Of a stretch of 20,908 bases of DNA, positions 1 through 8,787 are shown piece by piece (within the stretch, counting starts at the first letter, position 1; every line of letters begins with the position of its first letter). The notes beneath the pieces are model-generated. The model saw only the letters and a program-made list of their open reading frames with translations, made no database searches and was not told the DNA's origin. The position numbers and the translations under genes are program-made. Source of the stretch: JAUVKT01 sp964634565 (lineage in GTDB: Bacteria; Bacteroidota; Bacteroidia; Bacteroidales; VadinHA17); assembly GCA_964634565.1 (NCBI GenBank), contig CAZWLP010000047.1, forward strand, positions 1 to 20,908, given 5' to 3'.

Positions 1-2830
1 TTATCTCCTCACCACTTTTTGGTAAAGTAGGGGGAATAAAAATCAGAAGATTCTTATAATAATTTGCTCCAACTGATACCGACTTATAGCCCTGGGCTGA
101 TACTTCATATCCCATTGCTGTAGCACGGTCTGCAGAGGCTATTGCTGAAAAACCTATTGCCGTTGAGAATGCTCCGCTGGCTCCTGAACGTGTTCCCATG
201 GCTACCGAATAGCTTCCTGATGAGTTGTTGCTGTTTCCAAATGCCAGGGCATTAGCTCCTGTGGCATCGTTAAGGTTACCAATGGCTATAGCACTGTCGA
301 CAGTTGAGGTATTCCCATAACCCAGTCCAACAGAGGCTGCTCCTGAAGCTGTGGTACTTGTTCCAAAGGCATATGCATTGGCGCCATGGGCCTTTGCATT
401 ATAACCAATAGCTGTAGCATTCGTTTGAGTTGCCTGTGCTGACCTTCCTATTGCAAATGCATAATTGGCTGATGCAATCGAGCTAACACCGATAGCAACT
501 GAGTAGTCGTTTCTTGCATCAGCAGCATAACCAAGAGCAGTAGACCCAAATCCTCCGGATTTAGAACCGAAACCAATAGCGGTAGATACAATATTAGTAG
601 CCAGAGAATTCTGTCCAAAGGCCATAGCATAATTTCCCTGGGTATGAGCGCCTGATCCAATAGCTATCGATCCATAGTTCTCAGCATTGGCTGACTGCCC
701 GAATGCGTAGGAATATGAGCTGCCTGCTATTGCTCCGTTACCCAGCGAGTATGACGAAGTTCCATTGGCATCTGCATTATAACCCATAGCGTACGAATAG
801 GTTTCTTTTGCTTCAGCATTATACCCAATAGCATATGCATGAAGGTTGGTTGCTCTTGCGCCGCTACCCAGCGCATATGAGAAATTACTATTGGCCAGCG
901 CGTTATTACCAAGGGCGTATGACGATTCGCCACCAGCGCTTGAGCCATAACCCATCGAATAGGAGTAGAGTCCCATTGCAAATGCAGATCGTCCGAGGGC
1001 ATAGGAATAGTCCTGGTTCGCATATGCCCCATACCCCATTGCAACAGAGTATTGTCCGTTAGAGGTGGCGTACATACCCACAGCGATAGAATAGTCGCCA
1101 GCTGCACTCGCCCTTGAACCCAGTGCCAGAGAGTAGTCTCCATCTGAATAAGAATACATACCTAATGCCATAGAGTATGGGCCGGTAGCATTTGCTCTCA
1201 GGCCGAAGGCATTTGAATAGGATCCGGATGCAATCGACCTGTATCCTAATGCCGTAGCATACCAACCTGACGAATAACTATCAACACCAAGAGCAAGAGA
1301 TCCTCTGGATGAAGCAACAGAACTCATACCCATTGCCATAGAATAATCTCCTGAGGCAGTTGTGGGCTGACCCAGAGGATCACCAATTGAATCCACACCA
1401 ATGGAACCCAGGGCAAAACTTTTTTGTCCGAGAGCCCGGGCACTGGAACCAAATGCATATGAATCAAATCCACGGGCAACCGACTGGTTACCGATGGCTG
1501 TAGAATTATCGCCGGAAGCTTTTGCCTCATTTCCAAATGCCTGCGAGTAATTACCGGAGGCTGTTGGATGATATCCGAAGGCAGTAGAATTTAATCCTAC
1601 ACTATCGGCCGACAAAATGTTTATTCGACCTGCCTGGAATGCTTCCTTCTGGGGATACCATAGCATTCTTGGACTGTTAAGAACAGTATCAACTTCATTC
1701 TGACCGGAGACATTAAAATATAGGGAAGGATCTCCCTTTTTATCCGCATCAAATCCGCCAACTGCAAATCCCCCTCTGCTACCTGGAGCCTTTGCTCCAA
1801 CAGCCGGATTATTTGGAACAAAAACTCTTGCATAATCGGGAGTGATCTGGAGGTACTCCTGCGCTGTGCCGGGCACAATATCCTTTAGTATATCATCATC
1901 AAACCCGGCAACTACAAAACCACCCCGCGAACTTTTTATGTCAGGCAGTGTTTTATCGTCAACATGAATATGTACACCGTTATCATAAACTGCAAAAATT
2001 GATTGTCCTGCCTGGTTTTTTACCTCAAATAAGGGAGCCACAGGATCAGGCTCATTTCCTACAACCTTAAGAATACTTCCATTCGAATATTGTGAGCCGA
2101 GAACCAGACTTCCGTCTACTTTCGACAGAGTATCTGCATTTGCATCAAACTGATTTTCATATTCTGTAAGGCTGAAAGATCCACCACCTCCACTAAGAGA
2201 TACTGTGTTACCACTTTTGGATATTTCCTGATTTGGATCGATAAAATCTGAGAGATCAACTGAGCTGTTGCTACCACTTATTGAAAGTGTTGTTCCATCA
2301 AGTTCTATTGTCTGATCGGGGTCTATATAATCTGAAAGGTCTACTGAACCACCATCTGTAAGCAGAATAAAATTACCGGATTTTGTTAGCTCTTGTTTAT
2401 TTTCAACATCCTTTGCCAGCATTGAGAAAGGCACTGCAATAAGTTTTGTGGGCGTCATAAGCTGCCAGCTTCCACCCGATTGCATAATACCGGGCCTCAG
2501 GTAGTAAGTACCGCTTGCCCAGTCAATAGCTGAAAAGCTTACTGCTGATCCATCGAAATATGACGCAGACAGATCTCCAACCTGAAGTGTAAAAAGACCA
2601 TACTCATTTGTGGATAATGAGTGTTCCTCTTCCCATACTACCACGTCTGGATTGACTGATGATAAAATTGCAATGCGAACATTCAGAGATGTGTTTTGAA
2701 GTGGCTCGCCTGTTGTTACATCCCTGGCTATGGCCTGGTAATTAAAGCCATCCGGGACCTGGGCAAATATTCCGGGTGCTGAGAAAACCGCTACCAGGAT
2801 TATTAAAATCAATAAGTAAATCTTTTTCAT
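1..2830 (-). CDS. Exported YadA-head/Hep_Hag repeat adhesin-like protein (C-terminus beyond window)
   Basis: The open frame starts at ATG 2830 and runs off the left edge after about 943 codons, so the C-terminus is unknown. Residues 1-23 are a signal peptide ending in FA-Q. Residues about 24-140 form a module (GFNYQAIARD ... NEYGLFTLQVG) that I recognise as a common N-terminus of Bacteroidota surface proteins. Next come repeated segments of the type VDLSDYIDPDQ / VDLSDFIDPNQ, then two copies of an RGGF-x-V-x-GFD motif (residues about 300-385). From about residue 408 to 930 there are about 36 repeats of a 14-residue unit resembling YSxAxGxxAxAxG, the YadA-head/Hep_Hag left-handed beta-roll signature. 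The fifth repeat carries a longer insertion. Such heads form trimeric stalks in adhesins. No membrane anchor, type IX sorting domain or S74 chaperone domain can be seen in the visible part. An adhesin or fibre role is inference. Confidence 0.85.
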   Translation of the reverse strand, partial: MKKIYLLILIILVAVFSAPGIFAQVPDGFNYQAIARDVTTGEPLQNTSLNVRIAILSSVNPDVVVWEEEHSLSTNEYGLFTLQVGDLSASYFDGSAVSFSAIDWASGTYYLRPGIMQSGGSWQLMTPTKLIAVPFSMLAKDVENKQELTKSGNFILLTDGGSVDLSDYIDPDQTIELDGTTLSISGSNSSVDLSDFIDPNQEISKSGNTVSLSGGGGSFSLTEYENQFDANADTLSKVDGSLVLGSQYSNGSILKVVGNEPDPVAPLFEVKNQAGQSIFAVYDNGVHIHVDDKTLPDIKSSRGGFVVAGFDDDILKDIVPGTAQEYLQITPDYARVFVPNNPAVGAKAPGSRGGFAVGGFDADKKGDPSLYFNVSGQNEVDTVLNSPRMLWYPQKEAFQAGRINILSADSVGLNSTAFGYHPTASGNYSQAFGNEAKASGDNSTAIGNQSVARGFDSYAFGSSARALGQKSFALGSIGVDSIGDPLGQPTTASGDYSMAMGMSSVASSRGSLALGVDSYSSGWYATALGYRSIASGSYSNAFGLRANATGPYSMALGMYSYSDGDYSLALGSRASAAGDYSIAVGMYATSNGQYSVAMGYGAYANQDYSYALGRSAFAMGLYSYSMGYGSSAGGESSYALGNNALANSNFSYALGSGARATNLHAYAIGYNAEAKETYSYAMGYNADANGTSSYSLGNGAIAGSSYSYAFGQSANAENYGSIAIGSGAHTQGNYAMAFGQNSLATNIVSTAIGFGSKSGGFGSTALGYAADARNDYSVAIGVSSIASANYAFAIGRSAQATQTNATAIGYNAKAHGANAYAFGTSTTASGAASVGLGYGNTSTVDSAIAIGNLNDATGANALAFGNSNNSSGSYSVAMGTRSGASGAFSTAIGFSAIASADRATAMGYEVSAQGYKSVSVGANYYKNLLIFIPPTLPKSGEEI

Positions 2831-2955
2831 ATACGGGTATATTAGGCATAAGTGAATGATAAATTTATAAATTTTAAGCAAATAAGTCAATTTAATTACA
2901 TTAACACAATATTAAACTATGATAAACACAATGGTTTTAATGATAAATAAAAAAC

Positions 2956-2974
2956 GCTTCTCCGGGGGAGAAGC
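2956..2974. terminator. Terminator-like hairpin in a divergent intergenic region
   Basis: A perfect 8-bp stem (GCTTCTCC, 2956-2963, and GGAGAAGC, 2967-2974) closes a 3-base GGG loop. It is flanked by A-rich sequence on the left and ATTTTG on the right, so it could act on either strand. It lies between two genes that diverge from it (starts at 2830 and about 3088), so it ends neither of them. It could be a leader attenuator, an insulator or the leftover of a lost gene. Confidence 0.6.
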
Positions 2975-3002
2975 ATTTTGGTATTTTTAAATGTTTTATA
3001 GC

Positions 3003-3019
3003 AAGTAAAATATTTACTT
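3003..3019. promoter_or_regulatory. Palindrome upstream of pseudo-receiver/PAS gene, possible operator
   Basis: AAGTAAA-ATA-TTTACTT is a perfect 7-bp inverted repeat around a 3-base centre, about 70 bp before the start at 3088. The size and AT content suit a dimeric regulator, but AT-rich intergenic DNA also produces such palindromes by chance. Confidence 0.3.
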
Positions 3020-3087
3020 AAACAGAGGCAGATATATAATAGAAAAACTATTTTTACTGTCAGTTATATATACCAATTCAATATTTG

Positions 3088-3831
3088 ATGAGTGAGTCGA
3101 AACAATCCTTTCTGTTTCTTGAGGAGAACCTTGATTTAGGGCACCTTAAACTATCACATGGGAAATACGAATTTAATAGTACTTTTTGCCAAAGCAGTGA
3201 AATCTTTATTGAAGAATGTAACAAAGAGAGATTTGATCTCCTTATTATTTCCGGAGTTGGAACTGATGTTAAGAACCTTACTCTCCTCGATTCGCTATAT
3301 ATATCAAAAAATTCAGATACTCCGATCTTGTTTATTGTTGATAATAGCTCCGTTCCCCCAGTACAGGATCTTTTAAATTATCAGATTGATATTATTTGCT
3401 TTCCCTTTACTACTGAAGAGTTTATGTTCAGAGTACATAAAATTCTCAGGTCTGCTGAAACAGAGATGAATATTGACAGGAGTCTTAAAAGTTATAAGAA
3501 GCTTTTCGATATACTCCCAATGGGAATTATTCAAACAGATGAACATGGTAAGTTTATCAAGACAAATCCTGGATTTCTTTCGATAATTAATATTGAAGAA
3601 AAAGATTTGTATGCTGAGAATTTCTTTCAGCTCTGTCATCCTGATGACTATTTCCTTGAAAGGAAGCAACTTGACAGATTGCTAAGGAAAGAGATTAAGT
3701 GTGTTGATTATGAGATCAGGCTGATAAACAATGAGGGCAAAACTGCCGTCTGTTCGGTCGAAGCAACTATACTCTGGAGTGCTCCAGATATTTTTAATTC
3801 CTTTGTCTTTGTTTTAAGGCTTGTATCCTAG
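3088..3831 (+). CDS. Pseudo-receiver plus PAS domain protein
   Basis: This is a 247-residue cytoplasmic protein. I chose ATG 3088 over the in-frame TTG one codon earlier (3085); no Shine-Dalgarno decides it. Residues about 7-122 have receiver-domain spacing, but the key residues differ. The usual acidic pair is EE in FLEEN. The phosphoacceptor Asp position is Ser55 (in LLIISGVG). The conserved Lys before Pro is Phe105 (CFPF). Residues about 135-245 are a PAS domain with PAC-like end (FDILPMGIIQTDEHG; YEIRLINNEG). No kinase, cyclase or DNA-binding output follows before the stop TAG. It may act as a ligand or protein sensor working through a partner, or be the N-terminal remnant of a hybrid kinase. 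The gene downstream is convergent, so no operon partner is visible. Confidence 0.75.
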   Translation: MSESKQSFLFLEENLDLGHLKLSHGKYEFNSTFCQSSEIFIEECNKERFDLLIISGVGTDVKNLTLLDSLYISKNSDTPILFIVDNSSVPPVQDLLNYQIDIICFPFTTEEFMFRVHKILRSAETEMNIDRSLKSYKKLFDILPMGIIQTDEHGKFIKTNPGFLSIINIEEKDLYAENFFQLCHPDDYFLERKQLDRLLRKEIKCVDYEIRLINNEGKTAVCSVEATILWSAPDIFNSFVFVLRLVS

Positions 3832-3870
3832 CAATAATTGCCTGGAAGTAACAGCTATAAAGGACTGCAA

Positions 3871-4551
3871 TCAGAAGTACCTCTTTTTTAGCATCTTACG
3901 GGCATTTGATCCGAATTGTATTACCCTTGAATAATTTAATCCCGCAGCTAGCCTGCTAAAGTTTGTAAAATCACTGTCGCTGGTAGCCATATTCCTTAGT
4001 CCGTACTGGAAATATAATGCCAGCTGGTTCTCTGTATCGCCAAAGCCGGTTAAAATCATTACGCCGTAATCATTCCTGTATATTGCATCAGGACCTTCAA
4101 ATATCTTATCCTTTGAAACAACGGCTGTTATATCTTCTATTCGCTGTCCGTTAATACCATACCCAAGATATACGCCTGCATTAAGATTAAGATTATAACC
4201 CCCTGTTAACCGGGGATTGAAGTTATATGTAAGAAGAAAGGGGAAATCAATAAAATCTATAACATACCTATACTCGACATATGCTGTTGGTCCGAGATCA
4301 CTTACAGTTCTTCGTCCCTGGCGGCTATACGAAATACCTGGCCGGAAGGAGAAACTTTTATTAAATTTATACTCATAGCTAAGCATTAACTGAGGGGTAT
4401 AGATAGGATACCAGTCGGTAATAATAACCGGATCATAAAACTTCAGTATAGTATTTGAGACGTTTAGTCCGGCATTAAAAATCAGGTTCTGGGATTTAAG
4501 TTGTGTTAGTGAAGCAAAGAGGATAATAGGAAGAATAAGATACTTTTTCAT
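3871..4551 (-). CDS. PorT-like outer-membrane beta-barrel protein
   Basis: This 226-residue protein has a signal peptide of about 20 residues (MKKYLILPIILFASLTQLKSQ). Alternating aromatic/hydrophobic strands then fill the rest, including NAGLNVSNT, YKFNKSFSFRPGISYSRQG and YFQYGLRNMATSDSDFTNFSRLAAGLNY. The pattern and length fit the PorT/OMP_b-brl_2 family of small outer-membrane barrels in Bacteroidota. True PorT takes part in type IX secretion, but this family has many paralogues, so that specific role is not supported here. The gene is monocistronic: it converges with the PAS gene (39 bp between stops) and diverges from the MATE gene. Confidence 0.7.
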   Translation of the reverse strand: MKKYLILPIILFASLTQLKSQNLIFNAGLNVSNTILKFYDPVIITDWYPIYTPQLMLSYEYKFNKSFSFRPGISYSRQGRRTVSDLGPTAYVEYRYVIDFIDFPFLLTYNFNPRLTGGYNLNLNAGVYLGYGINGQRIEDITAVVSKDKIFEGPDAIYRNDYGVMILTGFGDTENQLALYFQYGLRNMATSDSDFTNFSRLAAGLNYSRVIQFGSNARKMLKKRYF

Positions 4552-4876
4552 TAAATGACATTTTTTTTAAGAATTTGAAGATAATAATATTTTGAGCTTA
4601 AGTGATAGCCTGCTGAGATTTTATTAATATATTTACATAACTAAATACAGACCCGATGAAGACACTTACTGTAATATTATTTACATACCGGGTAAGATTC
4701 TGACTACCGGACGGGTTCTTTTATATTTCCAATTTATTATACTAAATTATTATAAAAAGGAGGCTCAGTCAATAAGAACCTTTTGGAGAGATCTATTTGT
4801 AAGTGTCAGATCAATAAAAATGCTTACCAGACAATCAGGGTAAGATGCAGATAAGTTTAAAAGACAAATAATAATA
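4552..4876. other. 325-bp intergenic region between divergent barrel and MATE genes
   Basis: No convincing gene is present. It must hold the promoters of both flanking genes, but no exact TAnnTTTG -7 element was found; TATATTTA at 4628-4635 is one base off. CTTACC (4823-4828) and GGTAAG (4839-4844) form a 6-bp stem with a 10-base loop about 30 bp before the MATE start. The 9-mer GGGTAAGAT occurs twice (near 4690 and 4838). A 15-codon ATG frame (4656-4703) is too short to call. I recognise no known riboswitch. Confidence 0.45.
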
Positions 4877-6307
4877 ATGATTCACAGGAGGGATTTAATT
4901 CAGAGAAGAAGAAAGACACGTTTATCCAGGATATTCAGTGATCTCGTCGAATCAATAAGTGGAACAGAACAGGATTTTACAGAAGGAAAATTAAGCAGGG
5001 CAATATTTCTTTTATCCGTACCAATGGTACTGGAAATGGCAATGGAATCTGTATTTGCCATAGTCGATATATTTTTTGTCTCTAAACTTGGTTCTGATGC
5101 AGTCGCAGCTGTCGGTATAACCGAATCGATGATAACTATAGTATATGCTATTGCCATCGGGCTTAGTATGGCTACAACATCTGTCGTTTCGAGGCGTATA
5201 GGCGAAAAAGACAGAGACAGGGCTGCCCGAACAGCAATGCAATCCATTATCACAGGCCTCTTCGCATCTGCTCTGATTGCAATTCCGGGGGTAATATTTG
5301 CACAGGATCTTCTTAGAGCTATGGGCGCAAACAATCTGATTGTGGAAGAGTTATCAGGCTATACCACCATAATGCTGGGTGGAAATATTGTTATTATGCT
5401 CCTGTTTATTATAAACGCAGTATTCAGAAGCTCAGGTGATGCAGCTATATCAATGAGGGTTTTATGGTTGGGAAATATAATAAATATAATACTTGATCCC
5501 TGCCTGATTCTTGGATTAGGCCCTTTTCCTGAGATGGGTATTAAAGGTGCAGCAATAGCTACTGTTATTGGCCGTGGAACAGCAGTTCTCTACCAGCTAT
5601 ATATACTGTTTTCAGGCAAAAAGAGAGTAAAACTACTCAGAGAACATATCAGACTGAATTTCAGGCTGATATTAAAAATCCTTAAGATATCGATGGGCGG
5701 AATAGGACAGAATATAATCGCAACATCAAGCTGGATAATTCTTGTTAGAATTATCTCTGAGTTTGGAAGCGCAGCACTTGCAGGCTATACTATATCAATC
5801 AGGATAATCATTTTTGCTTTATTACCATCCTGGGGAATAAGTAATGCTGCAGCAACGCTGGTGGGTCAAAATCTGGGAGCGAAAAAACCCGAAAGAGCAG
5901 AACGGTCGGTTTGGATCACAGGGATCTTAAATATGGTGCTACTGGGCATTTTCGGAATAATAATGATATTATTTCCTGAATACTTTATCCGATTATTTAT
6001 CGACGATAAAGAAGTAATTAAATCAGGCGTTCTTGGTTTAAAAATTATTAGTATGGGATTTCTTGCTTACGGACTGGGAATGGTTCTTGTAAATTCTTTT
6101 AATGGTGCCGGAGATACTGCCACACCTACTAAAATAAACCTTGTTGCCTTCTGGCTTATAGAGATACCACTGGCTTATTTCCTGGCTATATATGCCGGAA
6201 TGCAGGAAACAGGTGTTTTTATTGCCATCGTTGTTGCAGAGACTATTTTGACTATTATAGCACTTATTTTGTTCAGGCAGGGCAAATGGAAATTGAATGA
6301 GGTCTAA
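4877..6307 (+). CDS. MATE family multidrug/metabolite efflux transporter
   Basis: This 476-residue inner-membrane protein has about 12 hydrophobic segments in two homologous MatE halves (residues about 40-245 and 265-470). Family landmarks are EGKLSRAIFLLSVPMVLEM at 37-55, NAVFRSSGDA at 180-189, the ILDPCLILG...GIKGAAIAT region at 205-229, and GQNLGAKKPE near 330 in the second half. MATE proteins export cationic drugs or metabolites against a Na+ or H+ gradient. Substrate and coupling ion cannot be told from sequence. The start at 4877 gives a basic cytoplasmic N-terminus of about 38 residues before the first membrane segment. A terminator hairpin overlaps the stop codon, so it is probably transcribed alone. 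Confidence 0.9.
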   Translation: MIHRRDLIQRRRKTRLSRIFSDLVESISGTEQDFTEGKLSRAIFLLSVPMVLEMAMESVFAIVDIFFVSKLGSDAVAAVGITESMITIVYAIAIGLSMATTSVVSRRIGEKDRDRAARTAMQSIITGLFASALIAIPGVIFAQDLLRAMGANNLIVEELSGYTTIMLGGNIVIMLLFIINAVFRSSGDAAISMRVLWLGNIINIILDPCLILGLGPFPEMGIKGAAIATVIGRGTAVLYQLYILFSGKKRVKLLREHIRLNFRLILKILKISMGGIGQNIIATSSWIILVRIISEFGSAALAGYTISIRIIIFALLPSWGISNAAATLVGQNLGAKKPERAERSVWITGILNMVLLGIFGIIMILFPEYFIRLFIDDKEVIKSGVLGLKIISMGFLAYGLGMVLVNSFNGAGDTATPTKINLVAFWLIEIPLAYFLAIYAGMQETGVFIAIVVAETILTIIALILFRQGKWKLNEV

Positions 6308-6323
6308 AAGCCTCATTCTTTTT
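6296..6323 (+). terminator. Rho-independent terminator overlapping the MATE stop codon
   Basis: AATGAGG (6296-6302) pairs with CCTCATT (6311-6317), and C plus a run of five T follows. The stop codon TAA (6305-6307) lies in the loop. The position right at the gene end and before the next gene at 6365 fits a terminator. Confidence 0.75.
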
Positions 6324-6364
6324 CATATATTTACATTAGACAGCGTACAAAATAAATTTTACCG

Positions 6365-8752
6365 ATGAAAATAATTAAGCCTGTATTTATATTTGTTTTG
6401 CTTTTTCTTATTACTACCCGGACAGGTGCACAGGATTCACTAAAAATTGTCATAAACCCAATACCCCTGTCTGAAATATCGGCCAGTGTTACCGAAATAA
6501 ATCAGGATATTCTGGAGTTCAGGACTACAATTCTTACCGATCCAAGGAAAGCCAGAATTGACCAGGAAACTGATACAATGATTTTCAGCCTGAATCTTCT
6601 TCGTGAAGACCCCAGGATACAGAGAATAAATCAGCTTAACTTCAGGAGCCTTACTATAATTGAGGGTGAATGGGAGCTTTTAAGGTCTTCCCTTAAGGCG
6701 AAGCAGAATGAATACGCCGCTATCGTGCTTGATCTTGAGAGCCGTAAAAAAGAAATAGTGAATTCCATTAACAGGTGGGATACAACCCTGAGTTTTGCAG
6801 AAGAGGCTGAAGCTCCAATTTCTGTTATAACACAGATACGCTCAACCCTGTCAAGACTTATCAGCCTTAATGAGGATCTTAAGTCAGATTCTGAATTTAT
6901 GCAGGAGAACCTTGTTCAGATTTCTAATAGCCTTATTTTTTGTGATGAAATAATAGAAAATGTAAATACTGCAAAGGACATAGTTACAAGACAATTCTTC
7001 GAGCTCAATCAACCACCACTATGGAGCCTTTTTAAAAAGGATACTATATCGAACAGGTTCGATGCAAGACGATCTGTAAGTGAAGATTTAAAGAATGAGG
7101 TAAGAGATTTTGCATATAATAATCCATTCAGGTTATTTATACATCTTACCTTATTCATTATTATTTTATTTACCCTGTCTTATCTGTTTAAAGACATAAA
7201 GATTGCACTTGCAAAATCAAATACCCCGGCAGATGATGCAATTCATAAAATAGTCGAGAGGCCATTGTCTGCCTCTATGCTGGTAGCCTTTCTGCTTACC
7301 TACCTTCTATACAGGACTATTCCTCTATATATAGGCGCATTAAATATTTTGTTCCTGATGATACCTGTTCTTATTATCTTAAATGATATTCTGCCTTTGA
7401 GATCAAGACGCTACATTTTTCTGCCGGTAGCTGCATCTATACTTGTCCAGCTTCACAGTTATATAAGTCTGGATTCATTTATAAGCAGGTTGTTTTTGCT
7501 GTCGATAATTACATTCAGCCTGGCATCATTTATTCTGATAGTAAGGAGAAGAACATTCCGATCGATGAAATTTGCACGTAACTTTGGCAGGCTGTTATAT
7601 TACCTGGCAGTAGTCTACATTTTCTTTCTCTGTATTTCATTATTTGCATCAATTGCAGGTGCTGTTATGCTTTCCGAATACCTTGTTTATGCTGTAACCA
7701 GGAGTGTTGTTCTTGGTTTAATAATATATGCTCTGGGTATTACTGTTAACAGTATAATATATACATCCATTTATAGTAAATCTGCCCAGAAACTTAACCT
7801 GGTGGCTCAATATCATAGCACAATATACAGCAGGATAAGCCAGTTGATAAATATTCTCATATGGATATTCTGGCTTATAATAACGTTGAAACTATTTAAT
7901 GCATGGGACAGGGTTCTAAATGTATTAAAGCATTTTCTGTCAGATGAATTTAAGATTGGCACAGTATCATTAACTATCGGAAGCCTGTTCCTGTTCTTTA
8001 TAATTATCTGGTTTACTCTATGGATTTCCCGGATGGCAAAGATTGTTGTTGAGGGCGAAGTGGCACCGAGAGTAAAAATGAAGAGGGGAGTGCCCGGAGC
8101 AATTTCCCTTGTAATGCGTATTGCAATAATTTCAATAGGCTTTCTCTTTGCTATTGCTGCGGCAGGCTTTGGAATGGATAAACTTACCATTCTTATAGGT
8201 GCTCTTGGTGTTGGTATCGGTTTCGGACTTCAAAATATATTCAATAACCTGGTTTCTGGTATAATCTTAGCCTTTGAGCGTCCTATACAGGAGGGTGATA
8301 TTATCGAGGTGGGAACACTCTGGGGTACGGTTAAAGAAATTGGGATAAGGGCGTCAACAATATTCACTTTTGACGGAGCAGAGGTTATAGTCCCGAATGG
8401 AAATTTGATTTCTAATGAGCTTATAAACTGGACATTAACAGATAGGTACAGAAGGGTGGAGGTAGTTGTCGGGGTTAAATATGGAACAGATCCTGATAAG
8501 GTTCTTCAACTGCTTAGGGATGTTGCCGAAAGCCAGGAAGATATCCTTAAAGAGCCTGCTGCACTGGCACTTTTTACTGGTTTTGGAGATTCATCACTCG
8601 ACTTTAAGTTATTATTCTGGATAGCCAGGGCAGATAACCGATTTATTGTTCAGAGTCAGGTAAATGTAGCTGTTAATGAAGCACTTAAATCTGCGGGCAT
8701 TGAAATTCCATTCCCTCAAAGAGATGTTTATATTAAATCAACAGTTAAGTAG
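6365..8752 (+). CDS. Large MscS-type mechanosensitive channel with periplasmic N-terminal domain
   Basis: At 795 residues this is much longer than E. coli MscS (286) and resembles the MscK/MscM architecture. A signal peptide (residues 1-22, ending TGA-Q) leads into a periplasmic, helix-rich domain (about 23-250). About ten hydrophobic segments follow (from about 253 to 600). The MscS core is at the C-terminus: pore helix TM3 near 607-630 (GALGVGIGFGLQNIFNN), then the beta domain with FERPIQEGDIIEVG and the signature VPNGNLISNELINW, then a C-terminal alpha/beta domain ending PFPQRDVYIK. These channels open under membrane tension and release solutes on hypo-osmotic shock. The gene converges with the nucleotidase gene, with 35 bp between them and no clear terminator. 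Confidence 0.93.
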   Translation: MKIIKPVFIFVLLFLITTRTGAQDSLKIVINPIPLSEISASVTEINQDILEFRTTILTDPRKARIDQETDTMIFSLNLLREDPRIQRINQLNFRSLTIIEGEWELLRSSLKAKQNEYAAIVLDLESRKKEIVNSINRWDTTLSFAEEAEAPISVITQIRSTLSRLISLNEDLKSDSEFMQENLVQISNSLIFCDEIIENVNTAKDIVTRQFFELNQPPLWSLFKKDTISNRFDARRSVSEDLKNEVRDFAYNNPFRLFIHLTLFIIILFTLSYLFKDIKIALAKSNTPADDAIHKIVERPLSASMLVAFLLTYLLYRTIPLYIGALNILFLMIPVLIILNDILPLRSRRYIFLPVAASILVQLHSYISLDSFISRLFLLSIITFSLASFILIVRRRTFRSMKFARNFGRLLYYLAVVYIFFLCISLFASIAGAVMLSEYLVYAVTRSVVLGLIIYALGITVNSIIYTSIYSKSAQKLNLVAQYHSTIYSRISQLINILIWIFWLIITLKLFNAWDRVLNVLKHFLSDEFKIGTVSLTIGSLFLFFIIIWFTLWISRMAKIVVEGEVAPRVKMKRGVPGAISLVMRIAIISIGFLFAIAAAGFGMDKLTILIGALGVGIGFGLQNIFNNLVSGIILAFERPIQEGDIIEVGTLWGTVKEIGIRASTIFTFDGAEVIVPNGNLISNELINWTLTDRYRRVEVVVGVKYGTDPDKVLQLLRDVAESQEDILKEPAALALFTGFGDSSLDFKLLFWIARADNRFIVQSQVNVAVNEALKSAGIEIPFPQRDVYIKSTVK

Positions 8753-8787
8753 TAATACGCATTTATGATCGCCGACATAATATTCTG

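Noticed and set aside
727..1143. 138-codon frame and similar long frames within the repeat gene on both strands
   Set aside because: They are other-frame readings of the 42-bp DNA repeats. The 943-codon frame from 2830 has a signal peptide and regular protein repeats.
3871..4551. Naming the barrel protein porT
   Set aside because: Only general barrel features are visible, and the family has many paralogues. No type IX secretion genes are nearby.
4656..4703. 15-codon ATG frame (MKTLTVILFTYRVRF) upstream of the MATE gene, possible leader peptide
   Set aside because: Too short, with no adjacent attenuator structure and no regulatory codon run.
4900..5334. 144-codon minus-strand frame inside the MATE gene
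   Set aside because: Antisense shadow of a clear membrane transporter gene; the peptide has no recognisable features.
6326..6333. TATATTTA as a -7 promoter element for the MscS gene
   Set aside because: It misses the final G of TAnnTTTG and has no -33 element; too weak in AT-rich DNA.
7813..8190. 125-codon minus-strand frame inside the MscS gene
   Set aside because: Antisense shadow of the conserved MscS core.
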